From contig CAMJHW010000013.1 of NCBI GenBank assembly GCA_946405645.1, positions 1-18,921 on the forward strand: 18,921 nucleotides of DNA. The letters are read 5' to 3'. A program made the position numbers and the translations under genes. Under the pieces are notes generated by a model that saw only the letters and a program-made list of their open reading frames with translations, was not told where the DNA came from and did no database searches. Origin of the DNA: an uncultured Bacteroidales bacterium. Its GTDB lineage: Bacteria > Bacteroidota > Bacteroidia > Bacteroidales > UBA932. Shown here one piece after another: positions 1 to 9,036 of the stretch; the first letter of the stretch is position 1; each line of letters opens with the position of its first letter.

Positions 1-15
1 GGAGGCATAATGAAC

Positions 16-56
16 GCGGAAGGTCTGCAGCATTTTTGCAGACCTTCCGCATTTTT
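16..56 (+). terminator. Rho-independent terminator of an upstream plus-strand gene
   Basis: A perfect 13-bp stem (16-28 pairing with 38-50) closes a 9-nt loop and is followed on the plus strand by A plus five T residues (51-56). The gene it ends lies to the left of the window. On the minus strand the sequence after the stem is not T-rich, so it is a weaker candidate as the end of upp, which stops 25 bp away, although a stem this strong could still stabilise the upp transcript end. Confidence 0.8.
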
Positions 57-74
57 GCTCCTAGGAAGCAATTA

Positions 75-704
75 CTATTTCGTTCCGAAGATTCGGTCGC
101 CGGCGTCGCCGAGACCGGGGACGATGTAGGCATTCTCATTGAGGTGGTCATCGACCGCGGCGAGGTAGATGTCCACGTCGGGATGGGCCATCCTGACTCT
201 CTCGATGCCCTCGGGGGCGCCGACCAGACACATCAGGCGGATGTTGGTGCAGCCGCGCTCCTTGAGCATGCTCAAGGCGTCGCAGGCGCTGCCGCCGGTC
301 GCGAGCATAGGGTCGGTGACGATGACGAGACGATCCTGGATGTCCTCAGGGAGTTTGCAGTAATAGACCACTGGCTCGTGAGTCTCTTCGTTGCGGTACA
401 GGCCGATATGACCGACCTTGGCGACGGGCACCAGCTCATGCAAGCCCTCTACCATACCCATACCGGCGCGCAGGATCGGGACGATCGCGAGCTTGCGTCC
501 CGAGACGATCCGGCCTTTCATCGGACAGATAGGAGTCTCGATATCCACTTCCTCAAGGGGGATGTCACGGGTGACTTCGTAGCCCATAAGGAGGGAGATC
601 TCTTTGAGAAGTTCACGGAAATCCTTGGATCCGGTTTCCTTGTCCCGCATAATGGTCAGCTTGTGCTGAACCATCGGGTGGTTGATGACGTGCAATTGGC
701 TCAT
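75..704 (-). CDS. upp: Uracil phosphoribosyltransferase
   Basis: This cytoplasmic enzyme makes UMP from uracil and PRPP in pyrimidine salvage. The 209-residue length is normal for the family. The PRPP-binding loop is seen as [10 protein letters not shown] (residues 131-140), preceded by the usual hydrophobic strand VIVT. The C-terminal uracil-binding segment [16 protein letters not shown] (193-208) is intact. The conserved PILRAGMGM stretch (76-84) is also present. The ATG at 704 fits the family N-terminus and lies about 28 bp downstream of a good Bacteroidetes promoter (733-762), so upp is probably transcribed on its own rather than only by read-through from the dipeptidase gene upstream. 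Every key motif is present and nothing appears truncated. Confidence 0.97.
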   Translation of the reverse strand: MSQLHVINHPMVQHKLTIMRDKETGSKDFRELLKEISLLMGYEVTRDIPLEEVDIETPICPMKGRIVSGRKLAIVPILRAGMGMVEGLHELVPVAKVGHIGLYRNEETHEPVVYYCKLPEDIQDRLVIVTDPMLATGGSACDALSMLKERGCTNIRLMCLVGAPEGIERVRMAHPDVDIYLAAVDDHLNENAYIVPGLGDAGDRIFGTK

Positions 705-732
705 ATAGGAAAGTGTTTAGTGTTCTGAAGAA

Positions 733-762
733 CAAATATAGCCATTCGCGGCCGATAAACAA
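733..762 (-). promoter_or_regulatory. Sigma-ABfr promoter of upp
   Basis: Reading the minus strand, TTG (760-762) is followed after exactly 19 nt by TATATTTG (733-740). This matches the Bacteroidetes -33/-7 consensus (TTTG, 19-21 nt, TAnnTTTG). It sits in the 62-bp gap between the dipeptidase stop and the upp start, pointing to upp. Confidence 0.75.
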
Positions 763-766
763 GGCT

Positions 767-2422
767 TTATTCCGCCGGCTTGACGTAGCGGTCGCCTGTC
801 TGGGCCTTGACGGCATCGACGAAGGCGGGGGCATAGGCCGGTGACGACCGGCGGCCGGCTACGACCACTCCGTTCTCGCTGGGTTGCATGATCTGGTCGT
901 TGTGTTTGACGATGAGAAGCTTCGCGAGCTTGTCCCAGCGCTTCATCATCATATCGGTGTAGTTGAGGGTCTTGCGGGTAAGGTACTCGGTTCGCTCGGC
1001 GGCAGTGAGCTTGGGAGCCTCAGCTTCGACTGTCTTCTGGTCCTCGGCATAGAAGTCCTCGAGCTCGGACTGCGCCTCGCGCAGGTCCCCTATCATTGCG
1101 CTGTAGCGCGGATAGACCATATTGGCCACGAAGTTGTTCATCCAGAAAGCGCTTTCGGTGCTGAACTCACGGATGTCGTTGTTCTCGCGACGGAACGGGT
1201 CCGGGATGCGGTCGATGCCGCAGTACACTGGCACGTACGCCACCATCGAGGCATCGTCCATATTGAAGTAGGTCACGCCGCCGACGGCGTCGGGCAGCCA
1301 GTCACGCATCTGGCAGACCATGGTCATTCCGCTCTGCTGGCAGCCGATGGGGCGCTCGCGAAACATGTCGGTTCCGTCACTGCTCTTGTAGTTGACGGGC
1401 TGGTTGCGGTACGGGGAAGCCCAGGGACCGGCGCTGACATCGGCGGTCATATCCAGGGCGGTACCCTCGTAGTGGTCGCGCATGTCATTCATCAAGTCGC
1501 GGACCGAGAGGGGCTTGTCGGGCTTGATCCATAAAGGAAGATGGTCGATGACATCGGTCCGGCCATTGATGAAGGGAAGATACGAGTCGATCTCAGCAGT
1601 GTCATAATGGTGGCGGAAGAAACTCCAGACCCGGGCCTCGCAGTAGCGGATGGCGCTGAAATCCAGCGGACCGTAGGCTTCGCGGAAACTGAAATCCGCA
1701 TCGGGGCCGTCATAGTAACCCATCTCACGGGCGAAGGAAATGACGTCGGCAGAGTACATGCACTCGCCCTCGACCACGCAGAAACCGAGCTTCTTGTCGG
1801 CTTTCTTAGCTTGCGGGAACTGACGGATGCGGCTGGAGTTGGCATAGGCGCAGATGCAGTCGTCGGGGACGCGGAGCGCCACCCAGACTGCTCCCGTACG
1901 CCCGGGGCCCTTGCCGATGATCTCCATTATCCAGGCCTCGTCCTTGTCGGCCACTACGAAGTTCTCGCCGGTGGAGCTGTATCCATACTCCTGCACGAGC
2001 TGGTCGATCACGGCGATGGCCTCGCGCGCATTGGTGCTGCGCTGCAGCGCGATGCCCATCAGGGTGAAATAGTCCAGCAGGCCTTCAGGGTTGCGAAGCT
2101 CCTCTCGTCCGTCCCAAGTCGTCTCCACAATGGTCACCTGGTTCTCGTTCATCAGGCCGACGACACCGTAGGTGTATGCTGCTTGGGCTATATATTTGCC
2201 GTTGCCGGTCGGGCCGAAGCCCCTTACCGGGATCATCTCCCCGGCTGCATGGCGTCCGGGCGCCGAATATGTCAAAGGAGAAGCGAAACCGAAACCGTCA
2301 CAATTATAGGTGCACATGACGCTTCCGTCCACGGAAGCTTTCTTGCCAACTATAAGGTTGGTGCAGGCGAACGATGCCACGGTCAGGAAGAACAGGACCG
2401 CGGAGAGGAAGTATTTTTTCAT
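767..2422 (-). CDS. Secreted C69-family dipeptidase (peptidase U34/PepD type)
   Basis: This is an Ntn-hydrolase of the C69 family, whose members cleave dipeptides with an N-terminal cysteine nucleophile. A signal peptide covers residues 1-19 (KK followed by a hydrophobic stretch ending SFA). The next residue is Cys20, starting the family motif CTNLIVGKKASVDGS (20-34). Signal peptidase cleavage would therefore expose the catalytic cysteine directly. Further family-like segments follow, such as the GLMNENQVTIVETT strand and the ENFVVADKDEAWIMEI block. The 551-residue length is compatible with Bacteroidales homologues. The periplasm is the likely site of action, supplying amino acids from peptides. 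The sequence SFAC only loosely resembles a lipobox (Phe at -2), so a lipoprotein is less likely. A TATATTTA box (2444-2451, minus) is a possible promoter, with no clear -33 element. Confidence 0.93.
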   Translation of the reverse strand: MKKYFLSAVLFFLTVASFACTNLIVGKKASVDGSVMCTYNCDGFGFASPLTYSAPGRHAAGEMIPVRGFGPTGNGKYIAQAAYTYGVVGLMNENQVTIVETTWDGREELRNPEGLLDYFTLMGIALQRSTNAREAIAVIDQLVQEYGYSSTGENFVVADKDEAWIMEIIGKGPGRTGAVWVALRVPDDCICAYANSSRIRQFPQAKKADKKLGFCVVEGECMYSADVISFAREMGYYDGPDADFSFREAYGPLDFSAIRYCEARVWSFFRHHYDTAEIDSYLPFINGRTDVIDHLPLWIKPDKPLSVRDLMNDMRDHYEGTALDMTADVSAGPWASPYRNQPVNYKSSDGTDMFRERPIGCQQSGMTMVCQMRDWLPDAVGGVTYFNMDDASMVAYVPVYCGIDRIPDPFRRENNDIREFSTESAFWMNNFVANMVYPRYSAMIGDLREAQSELEDFYAEDQKTVEAEAPKLTAAERTEYLTRKTLNYTDMMMKRWDKLAKLLIVKHNDQIMQPSENGVVVAGRRSSPAYAPAFVDAVKAQTGDRYVKPAE

Positions 2423-2464
2423 TGTCTAATGGATTTGTTTTCGTAAATATACTCAAAAAGATTG

Positions 2465-2472
2465 TATATTTG
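2465..2472 (+). promoter_or_regulatory. -7 element of the TlpA-like operon
   Basis: TATATTTG matches the TAnnTTTG box exactly and would give a start site about 16 nt before the 2495 ATG. No convincing -33 TTG is seen at the usual distance. The region is divergent: the minus-strand dipeptidase gene has a near-match TATATTTA at 2444-2451, so both transcripts would start within about 30 bp of each other. Confidence 0.5.
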
Positions 2473-2494
2473 CTATTCGGAATCAACAAGATAA

Positions 2495-3055
2495 ATGATG
2501 AACAAGCACATATTTCCCATCATTGCGGTGGTCCTTGCGACCGCCTGCGCCGTTTCCTGCGGGAACCGGCAGAAGAAAGCCGAGGCGGAGCCCGTCGCCG
2601 AGGAGACCCGGGACATGTCCAAGTACATGCCCGACCTCAAGGCCGGCGAAGCCGCTCCGGCCCTGGAGATGAACACCCCGGAAGGGGTGACTCTCAGCCT
2701 GGCCGACTTCGCCGGCCAGTGGGTGGTGCTGGACTTCTGGGCCAGCTGGTGCCCCGACTGCCGCGAGGAGTTCCCCGCAGTCAAGGAACTCTACAATGAG
2801 TTCTCGCCCAAGGGCGTCAAGATCCTCGGCGTGTCTTTCGACCACGAGGCGGACGCTTGGAACAAATGTCTGGAAGAACAGGGCTTCGAGTGGCCCCAGG
2901 TCTCCAATCTCATCAAGTGGAAGGAGAATCCCGTATCCGAGGCCTTCGGCATCCACTGGATTCCTACCATGGTCCTGGTCGGTCCCGATGGTAACATCGC
3001 CGGCGCAGCCCTCACCGCCAAGGACATGAAAGCGTTACTCTCTTCGAAACTTTAG
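2495..3055 (+). CDS. TlpA/ResA-like thioredoxin-fold lipoprotein
   Basis: This is a periplasm-facing disulfide oxidoreductase of the TlpA/ResA group. It has a signal peptide with a lipobox (CAVSC, lipidated Cys22), a charged linker, and then an AhpC/TSA-type thioredoxin fold from about residue 48. The active site WASWCPDC (83-89) contains the CxxC pair Cys86/Cys89, and the cis-proline segment HWIPTMVLVGPDG (154-166) is present. Such proteins usually reduce cysteines of exported substrates; the substrate here cannot be told. Two ATGs are adjacent (2495 and 2498) and either may be used. The stop lies 21 bp before the coiled-coil gene at 3077, so the two genes are probably co-transcribed. Length (186 aa) is normal for a single-domain family member. 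Confidence 0.93.
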   Translation: MMNKHIFPIIAVVLATACAVSCGNRQKKAEAEPVAEETRDMSKYMPDLKAGEAAPALEMNTPEGVTLSLADFAGQWVVLDFWASWCPDCREEFPAVKELYNEFSPKGVKILGVSFDHEADAWNKCLEEQGFEWPQVSNLIKWKENPVSEAFGIHWIPTMVLVGPDGNIAGAALTAKDMKALLSSKL

Positions 3056-3076
3056 TCTCAAATTCTTGAATACGAT

Positions 3077-3664
3077 ATGAAAAGGATCATTTGCATTCTA
3101 CTCTTGGCGGCGGGCTGCGTATCCCTCGGAGCGCAGACCAAGGCCGACTCCCTCGTGAGGGAGAGCAAGGCCGCCGTACAGCAGGCTCAGCGCGACAGCA
3201 GGCAGCAAGCCCGCGACTCCCGCAGGGACATCAACAGGAGCCAGGACCAGATCAAGCAGGCCAAGCTCGACATCGACAATGCCAAGGAGGACATCAAGAC
3301 CATGAAGTCCTCGATCAAGCAGCAGAAGGAAGCCATCAAGCTCAAGAAGAAAGCCTATTCCGCACAAAAGAAAGCCTTCAAGTCCGACGGCAGGCTCTCC
3401 AGGGACAACAGAGCCGCCCTTGATGCCATGGATAACGAAATCTCCAGGATGGAGACCAACCTCGCCGAGTCGGAGAGGCATCTCAAGAACCTCTCCGAGT
3501 CCATAAAGAACAACAAGAACACCATCAAGGAGGAAAACGCATCCATCAAGGAAAGCAAGCAGGCGGCCAGCGCCGCCAAGCAGAACCTGAAGGCGACCAA
3601 GAAGGACCTCAAGAGCAACAAGGCTGCACAGAAGGCCGAGTCCGCAGCCCAGCGCAGGGACTAA
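3077..3664 (+). CDS. Exported lysine-rich coiled-coil protein
   Basis: No enzymatic family is recognised. After the N-terminal signal, nearly all of the 195 residues are charged and helical (Lys, Asp, Glu, Gln, Ala, Ser), with long runs expected to form coiled coils around residues 25-105 and 115-190. A break near GRLSRDNRAAL (105-115) suggests two antiparallel helices. The signal peptide is ambiguous. SLGA|Q at 16-20 fits signal peptidase I, but LAAGC at 10-14 is a good lipobox after an unusually short N-terminus. The gene follows the TlpA-like lipoprotein by 21 bp and ends at a strong terminator, so it is the last gene of a two-gene operon. A structural or chaperone-like envelope role is conceivable but is inference only. 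Confidence 0.85.
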   Translation: MKRIICILLLAAGCVSLGAQTKADSLVRESKAAVQQAQRDSRQQARDSRRDINRSQDQIKQAKLDIDNAKEDIKTMKSSIKQQKEAIKLKKKAYSAQKKAFKSDGRLSRDNRAALDAMDNEISRMETNLAESERHLKNLSESIKNNKNTIKEENASIKESKQAASAAKQNLKATKKDLKSNKAAQKAESAAQRRD

Positions 3665-3682
3665 GGCCCCGCCATACAAAAG

Positions 3683-3724
3683 AGAGGCTGACCTCGATAT
3701 TCGGGGTCAGCCTCTATTTTCTTT
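3683..3724. terminator. Bidirectional hairpin terminator
   Basis: The arms 3683-3697 and 3701-3715 form a 15-bp stem with one G-T pair and a 3-nt loop. On the plus strand the stem is followed by ATTTTCTTTT, ending the TlpA/coiled-coil operon. On the minus strand it is followed by CTTTTGT, so it can also stop transcription of the hydrolase gene that ends at 3734. Confidence 0.85.
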
Positions 3725-3733
3725 TATCCATTA

Positions 3734-4633
3734 TCATTTTTTGACCACGTGGTCGAGCCAGGTGCTGAGGGCGCTGGTCCACTCGTTCTTGAAGAGCTGG
3801 GTGTCGTTCCAGCCGTATCCGTGGCCGCCGGTAGGCAGGATGAACATCGTGGCGCTGACCTTGTTGGCCAGGAGAGCCTCATAGTAGCGCAGGCTGTTCG
3901 CCGGAGGTACGAGGAAATCGTCGGAAGCAAGAGTGATGAATGCCGGAGGAGTGTCCGGAGTCACGTGTTTCTCGTTGGAGTAGAGATCGATCAGTTCCTG
4001 AGAAGGATTCTCACCGAGGAGGCCGTCGAGCGAACCCTTGTGGGTGAAGGACGGATCCATCGTGATGACGGGATAGATCAGGATCTGGAAGTCCGGGCGA
4101 GTGACGGCATCCTTGTAATGGGTGGCGATCGTCGAAGCCACGTGACCGCCGGCCGAAGTGCCGATGACACCTACGGAGGTGATGCCGAGGTCGGTGCGGC
4201 CACGCATTATGCGGATGGCCTCCTCGACGTCGCTGAGCGGAACGTCATGATGTCCGCGGGGCATACGGTACAGAAGCACGCAGTAAGTGATGCCGCGGGC
4301 GTTGAACCAGTCCTTGAAATTGCGGGCCTCGTGCGAGAGGGAAAGCATGGCATAGCCGCCGCCCGGGCACATGATGATGCACTGTCCGTTGGGATTGCGG
4401 GCGGGATAGACCTCCATGATGGCCTCGGTATAGTTGTTGGCGACGGACCTCCTGGGGTCCTGATTGGCGGGAGCCGTATACTCGTAGGCGTTCGGGGCGC
4501 CATTGGGCCATATCTTGACCGTATCGACGCGAGGGCCGAAGAAACCGGCGAAGGCGGGGCGGCCGCCGCCAGGCTGCGCCGTGGCGCTCAAGGCCGCCAG
4601 CGCAAGGATGATGGTGAGGAGATAGCGTTTCAT
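3734..4633 (-). CDS. Secreted alpha/beta hydrolase (acetyl-xylan-esterase-like, BD-FAE/prolyl-oligopeptidase type)
   Basis: A signal peptide ends at about residue 19 (SATA|QPGGG). The rest is an alpha/beta-hydrolase core. It has the oxyanion-hole segment CPGGGY (89-94) in place of the usual HGGG. The nucleophile elbow is GTSAGG with Ser160, an acid is likely in LASDDF (238 or 239), and the catalytic histidine is in GGHGYG (His271). Bacteroidales proteins of this type are commonly annotated as esterases that deacetylate plant polysaccharides; the actual substrate is not visible here. The start lies 4 bp after the stop of the upstream hydrolase gene (4638-5513), indicating translational coupling in one operon. 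The mature N-terminus (QPG, Gly-rich) resembles that of its neighbour although the catalytic domains belong to different esterase groups. Length (299 aa) is typical. Confidence 0.9.
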   Translation of the reverse strand: MKRYLLTIILALAALSATAQPGGGRPAFAGFFGPRVDTVKIWPNGAPNAYEYTAPANQDPRRSVANNYTEAIMEVYPARNPNGQCIIMCPGGGYAMLSLSHEARNFKDWFNARGITYCVLLYRMPRGHHDVPLSDVEEAIRIMRGRTDLGITSVGVIGTSAGGHVASTIATHYKDAVTRPDFQILIYPVITMDPSFTHKGSLDGLLGENPSQELIDLYSNEKHVTPDTPPAFITLASDDFLVPPANSLRYYEALLANKVSATMFILPTGGHGYGWNDTQLFKNEWTSALSTWLDHVVKK

Positions 4634-4637
4634 ATTC

Positions 4638-5528
<891 letters not shown>

Positions 5529-5599
5529 TTATAGTATCATTCAAACTCTAATTAGACAGTTTTCAACATATAAAGTTAAATAATACACTGGAATTATAA

Positions 5600-5629
5600 C
5601 TGTCTTTTATGCCTTTTTTGCTACCTTTG
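5600..5629 (+). promoter_or_regulatory. Promoter of the TIR operon
   Basis: TACCTTTG (5622-5629) matches TAnnTTTG exactly. It is preceded after 19 nt by CTG (5600-5602), a one-base variant of the TTG -33 core. Transcription would begin near 5636, leaving a leader of about 37 nt before the ATG at 5673. Confidence 0.6.
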
Positions 5630-5672
5630 GGGGCAATTGTACTGACCACTTTTTATTAGCACTGACGGGGGC

Positions 5673-6596
5673 ATGAAGTATACAGCATTTATCAGCCATT
5701 CCAACAAGGACGCTAAAGCTCTCCATACCGTAAGAGAATATCTGGAATCGTGCGGATACGCATGTTTTGCATCCGAGCGCGACCTCCGTCACAATGCCGC
5801 CTGGCAATCCCAGCTTGTAGAGGCGATGGACTCGAGCGACATGCTCATCTATCTCCACTCCAAAAACGCCAACGACTCGGCTGAAGTCGGAAGGGAGATC
5901 AACTATTTCGCGGACAAGTGCCACCGTCCCATCCTCGTCTACCGTCTCGACGATGTCGCCTACAACCGTGACAGGGCATATTACCTTCAAAGCATCAATT
6001 ACATAGATTCGCTGCTCAAACCCGAAGACGGGCTGGAGCAGCTGTCAGCCAACGTCCGGCACACCCTGGAAGGAATGCCGGCTGAAGGGCTTTCGAACAA
6101 TCCGGGCAAAGCCCGCATCCTTCTCAAGCGGGCCGCCGTCCCGCTGATTGCCGCAGCGGTCCTGCTGCTCGCCTTCCTGGGCTTCCACGCATCCGAGAAG
6201 GGCAAGTCCGCGCGCCTGCAGGAGCAAGGCGCGGCCATTCTGTCTCACGTGGACGGATGGCTGGCTCAGGAGGATTCCCTTGAATTCATCATCCCGGCCA
6301 TCAGCGAAGCTGAAGACATGTATTCAAGAAGCGCCGGCATGCTGACGGTCAAGGCGCCGGAGACACCCGACTTCTCCGCCATCCGTGAACGGGTGTCCCG
6401 TTCCATGTCGGACATCCGCGAACGCAGGATCAATACCGTCAAAGCCCTGTACGAACCCCTGAAATATGCATCGAAGGAGAATGTCTCCGCATCCGCCGGC
6501 GCCATCTCGACAAACATACGGAAGATCCACCAACTCGACTCCCTGCTCGGCCTGCCTGCCGACAAGGACATTGAAGCGATAGAGAATAGTATATAA
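5673..6596 (+). CDS. Membrane-anchored TIR-domain protein
   Basis: Residues 1 to about 135 form a bacterial TIR domain. The first strand and helix are seen in YTAFISHSNKD (3-13) and the BB-loop region in CFASERDLRHNAAW (31-44). The putative NAD-cleaving glutamate lies in the motif DSAEVGREI (68-76, Glu75). Many bacterial TIR domains hydrolyse or cyclise NAD+; activity here is inferred. The usual glycine after the RD pair of the BB loop is Asn41. A single TM helix (about 153-172, AAVPLIAAAVLLLAFLGF) follows a basic stretch, and there is no signal peptide, so TIR should be cytoplasmic and the last 135 residues (helical, partly coiled) periplasmic. It is the first gene of an operon: 15 bp to the BACON/PEGA gene, then 4 bp to the RyR gene. 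The tail may contact the periplasmic partner. Proteins of this shape are of unknown function. Confidence 0.92.
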   Translation: MKYTAFISHSNKDAKALHTVREYLESCGYACFASERDLRHNAAWQSQLVEAMDSSDMLIYLHSKNANDSAEVGREINYFADKCHRPILVYRLDDVAYNRDRAYYLQSINYIDSLLKPEDGLEQLSANVRHTLEGMPAEGLSNNPGKARILLKRAAVPLIAAAVLLLAFLGFHASEKGKSARLQEQGAAILSHVDGWLAQEDSLEFIIPAISEAEDMYSRSAGMLTVKAPETPDFSAIRERVSRSMSDIRERRINTVKALYEPLKYASKENVSASAGAISTNIRKIHQLDSLLGLPADKDIEAIENSI

Positions 6597-6611
6597 CATA
6601 GCACCGACAAC

Positions 6612-9032
6612 ATGAAAAAAGGATTACTGACCCTGTTGGTCCTGCTGGTTGCAGGAGTGACGGGCATGGCACAGACCGCCGGAGAGAAAGAGTCTTTCGA
6701 GACTATGAAAAACGCGGCCAACCTGTACCTTCTCAACGGCGACTTCGCCGCAGCCAAAGCACAGTATGATGGAATATTCAAACTGTACAGGCAGTACGAG
6801 GACTTCACGAAAGAGATCCGTCCCGACTATGAAAAATGCCTCCGCGAGCTTGACAAGCTGGCGGCAGCCAAGAAAGAAAGCGAGCGACTGGTATTCTCGG
6901 AGCCGTTCGTAAACTTCGCTTATACGTCGGAGGCCCACAGCGTGACCGTACTTGCCGGTAAAGGCGGTACCGGAAAATGGGAGATCGAGAGCAGCCCGGA
7001 CTGGTGCAAGCTGACGCGTGCCGACAACAATCTCGCCATCGTCGCCGAAGCCAATCCCGATCCGTCCTTCCGCAATGGCGAAATCCTCATCAAGATGAAC
7101 GTCGGAGGCAAGACCGTCACCCGCGGGCTCCCTGTCCTCCAGATCGCCCGTCCCCTTCAGGAGCGCAGCATCCGTATCATTACCAATCCGGAGGGTTCGC
7201 AGGTCACCATCGGCAGTGACCCGACACCACGCATTACACCGGTCACGATCACATTGAAAGAAGGCGAGATTCCCATCCATATCCTCAGGAACGACTATTT
7301 CGCCATCGATACTTTCATCAGCGTCAGCGCCGACGACGACCCGAAAGTGACCAAGGAATACCATTTCGATCTCACTCCGCGCTTCGCCCTGGCCAAGCTG
7401 ACGATCAATGCTGCAACGGGCAACCTCGACAACAAGAACCCGAAACTGTTCATAGGCGGAAAGCAGATCAATCTCGACGGCTACTATGGCCGCGGCGGAG
7501 TCCGCACCTTCAATACCGCCGGCACCTTCATCACCCACCTCGAACTGTATCAGGACAACGAGCGCAACTTCGTCATTCCCCTCGAGCCGGCGACCTATAT
7601 GGTCACCGCCACGGCGGAGGACTTCGAGGATTACTCTTACTCCTTCACCGTCAGGGAAGGCGAGACTGTGCCTCTCGATGTCATCATGACTCCGAAGCGC
7701 GGCACAGTCCGCTTCTTCAACGGAAGGAATGCCGACGGAGCGGTCATTAAGGACGGTATGACCCCCATCGGTACCCTGACCGACCAGATCGAGATACAGA
7801 TGACCGCCGACGACCATAAGATCTCCTTCGAGAAGAAGGATTTCATGTCGGAGGTTCCCACCTATACCATCCACGTCAAGCCGGGAGAGACCCTGGACTT
7901 CGAAGTCAACATGAATCCCCTCTCCTACCTGAACATCAATTCGATGCCGGCGGGAGTCGAGGTCGTCATCAACGGAGTGGCCGACGGTATCCGCACCCCC
8001 GTGTACAACAAGGCTATTCCATTGGGCGAGAACACCATTACGCTCAAGCAGAAAGGCTATTATCCGGTTACCTTCGTCAGGCAGTCCGGAGTCATCGGAG
8101 GCATCGACACTCTCAACGTATCCCTGAAGCCCAGTCATCCCTTGAGGATTTCGTCGGATGCTTTCAGAAGCACTACCAATGCAGTATCCGGCTTCAACGT
8201 TTATATCACATCTCTTGATGGAGAGCCCCGCGTCCACGAATATGACCACTTTACCGACGCCGTAGTCGAACTGCCTTACGGCAGATACAAGTACGAGTTC
8301 CGCCGCTTCAGCAACGGCCCCGAGCCCGGATTCAGCGGAGGAGTGCGCCTGCGCGGTGAAAGGAAAAGCAAGGACCTTGCATACAAGGGCGTTTTCAACT
8401 TCAACGAGAGGCATACCACTCTGAACCGTATGTCCTACTCCGAAGGCGGCTGCTTCGCGGCCATCTCCGGAGAGCTAGGCCTTTCCGACAATTTCATCAA
8501 TGTCGGGGAAAATCCCTATAAGGAGATGGGAACCGTCTCCGTGTTCAAGTTCCCCGTTTTCCCGGGATACTCAACTTCAATCGCGCGCGCGACCGCTTTC
8601 AAAACGGACCTCCCGGAGTCGGCCCTCAACGGAGCGCCACAGTACCTTTTCAGCGGAAGCATCTTTTTCCTGAACGGAGAATTCCGCATGGGCGGTGGAG
8701 TCCATCAGCATCTTGACGTCAACCTTCTCGCCTCCTATGCTTTCCTTCCCCAGGTTCACAAACTTGAATGGAGCATGCTGGAGGGCATGAAGTTCCCTTA
8801 CGTCAACATGACCGATATTTTCCTGGGACTCGAATTCAACACCAGATTCCCCGTCCTGAACGCCAGTTTCAGAGTCGGTTACAGGTCGATGAAGGGCAAT
8901 GCCAATATTTTCGGAACCAAGCAGTACGATTCATATCCTTTCGACAACAGCGGAATCATGGCTTCGGTCGCATTCTCACTTGGCGGAAAGGACAGCAAGG
9001 GCGCCAATATACTGAGAGTGTTCTATCTGTAA
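6612..9032 (+). CDS. Exported BACON/PEGA-domain protein with probable outer-membrane beta-barrel C-terminus
   Basis: A signal peptide ends at Ala20 (VTGMA|QT). Residues 27-90 are helical and TPR-like (AANLYLLNGDFAAAKAQYD). Residues about 95-180 resemble a BACON domain, with the typical WEIESSPDWCKL strand, an EANPDPSFRNGEI turn and a final VLQIA strand. PEGA-like modules follow: SIRIITNPEGSQVTIG (186-201) to about 255, and LNINSMPAGVEVVING (440-455) to about 505, with further beta-sandwich repeats (about 260-435) between them. From about 600 to the end the sequence alternates hydrophobic and polar residues with many Gly, Phe and Tyr (AAISGELGL, DIFLGLEFNTRF, MASVAFSLGG) and ends RVFYL, consistent with an outer-membrane barrel. 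It is probably the outer-envelope sensor or scaffold of the TIR/RyR operon. Ligand and role are unknown. BACON domains are often linked to carbohydrate or surface binding. Confidence 0.9.
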   Translation: MKKGLLTLLVLLVAGVTGMAQTAGEKESFETMKNAANLYLLNGDFAAAKAQYDGIFKLYRQYEDFTKEIRPDYEKCLRELDKLAAAKKESERLVFSEPFVNFAYTSEAHSVTVLAGKGGTGKWEIESSPDWCKLTRADNNLAIVAEANPDPSFRNGEILIKMNVGGKTVTRGLPVLQIARPLQERSIRIITNPEGSQVTIGSDPTPRITPVTITLKEGEIPIHILRNDYFAIDTFISVSADDDPKVTKEYHFDLTPRFALAKLTINAATGNLDNKNPKLFIGGKQINLDGYYGRGGVRTFNTAGTFITHLELYQDNERNFVIPLEPATYMVTATAEDFEDYSYSFTVREGETVPLDVIMTPKRGTVRFFNGRNADGAVIKDGMTPIGTLTDQIEIQMTADDHKISFEKKDFMSEVPTYTIHVKPGETLDFEVNMNPLSYLNINSMPAGVEVVINGVADGIRTPVYNKAIPLGENTITLKQKGYYPVTFVRQSGVIGGIDTLNVSLKPSHPLRISSDAFRSTTNAVSGFNVYITSLDGEPRVHEYDHFTDAVVELPYGRYKYEFRRFSNGPEPGFSGGVRLRGERKSKDLAYKGVFNFNERHTTLNRMSYSEGGCFAAISGELGLSDNFINVGENPYKEMGTVSVFKFPVFPGYSTSIARATAFKTDLPESALNGAPQYLFSGSIFFLNGEFRMGGGVHQHLDVNLLASYAFLPQVHKLEWSMLEGMKFPYVNMTDIFLGLEFNTRFPVLNASFRVGYRSMKGNANIFGTKQYDSYPFDNSGIMASVAFSLGGKDSKGANILRVFYL

Positions 9033-9036
9033 GGAC

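Noticed and set aside
36..728. A 230-codon plus-strand frame over upp
   Set aside because: It is antisense to an intact uracil phosphoribosyltransferase and starts inside a terminator loop.
5554..5605. An 8-bp inverted repeat (AGACAGTT/AACTGTCT) 36 bp apart upstream of the TIR gene
   Set aside because: Short arms, a long spacer and no matching regulatory pattern; expected by chance, though its right arm touches the -33 region.
6624..8414. A 596-codon minus-strand open frame opposite the BACON/PEGA gene
   Set aside because: Acidic and Gly/Val-rich translation without domains, overlapping a well-supported gene with signal peptide and recognisable modules. It is a codon-bias shadow.
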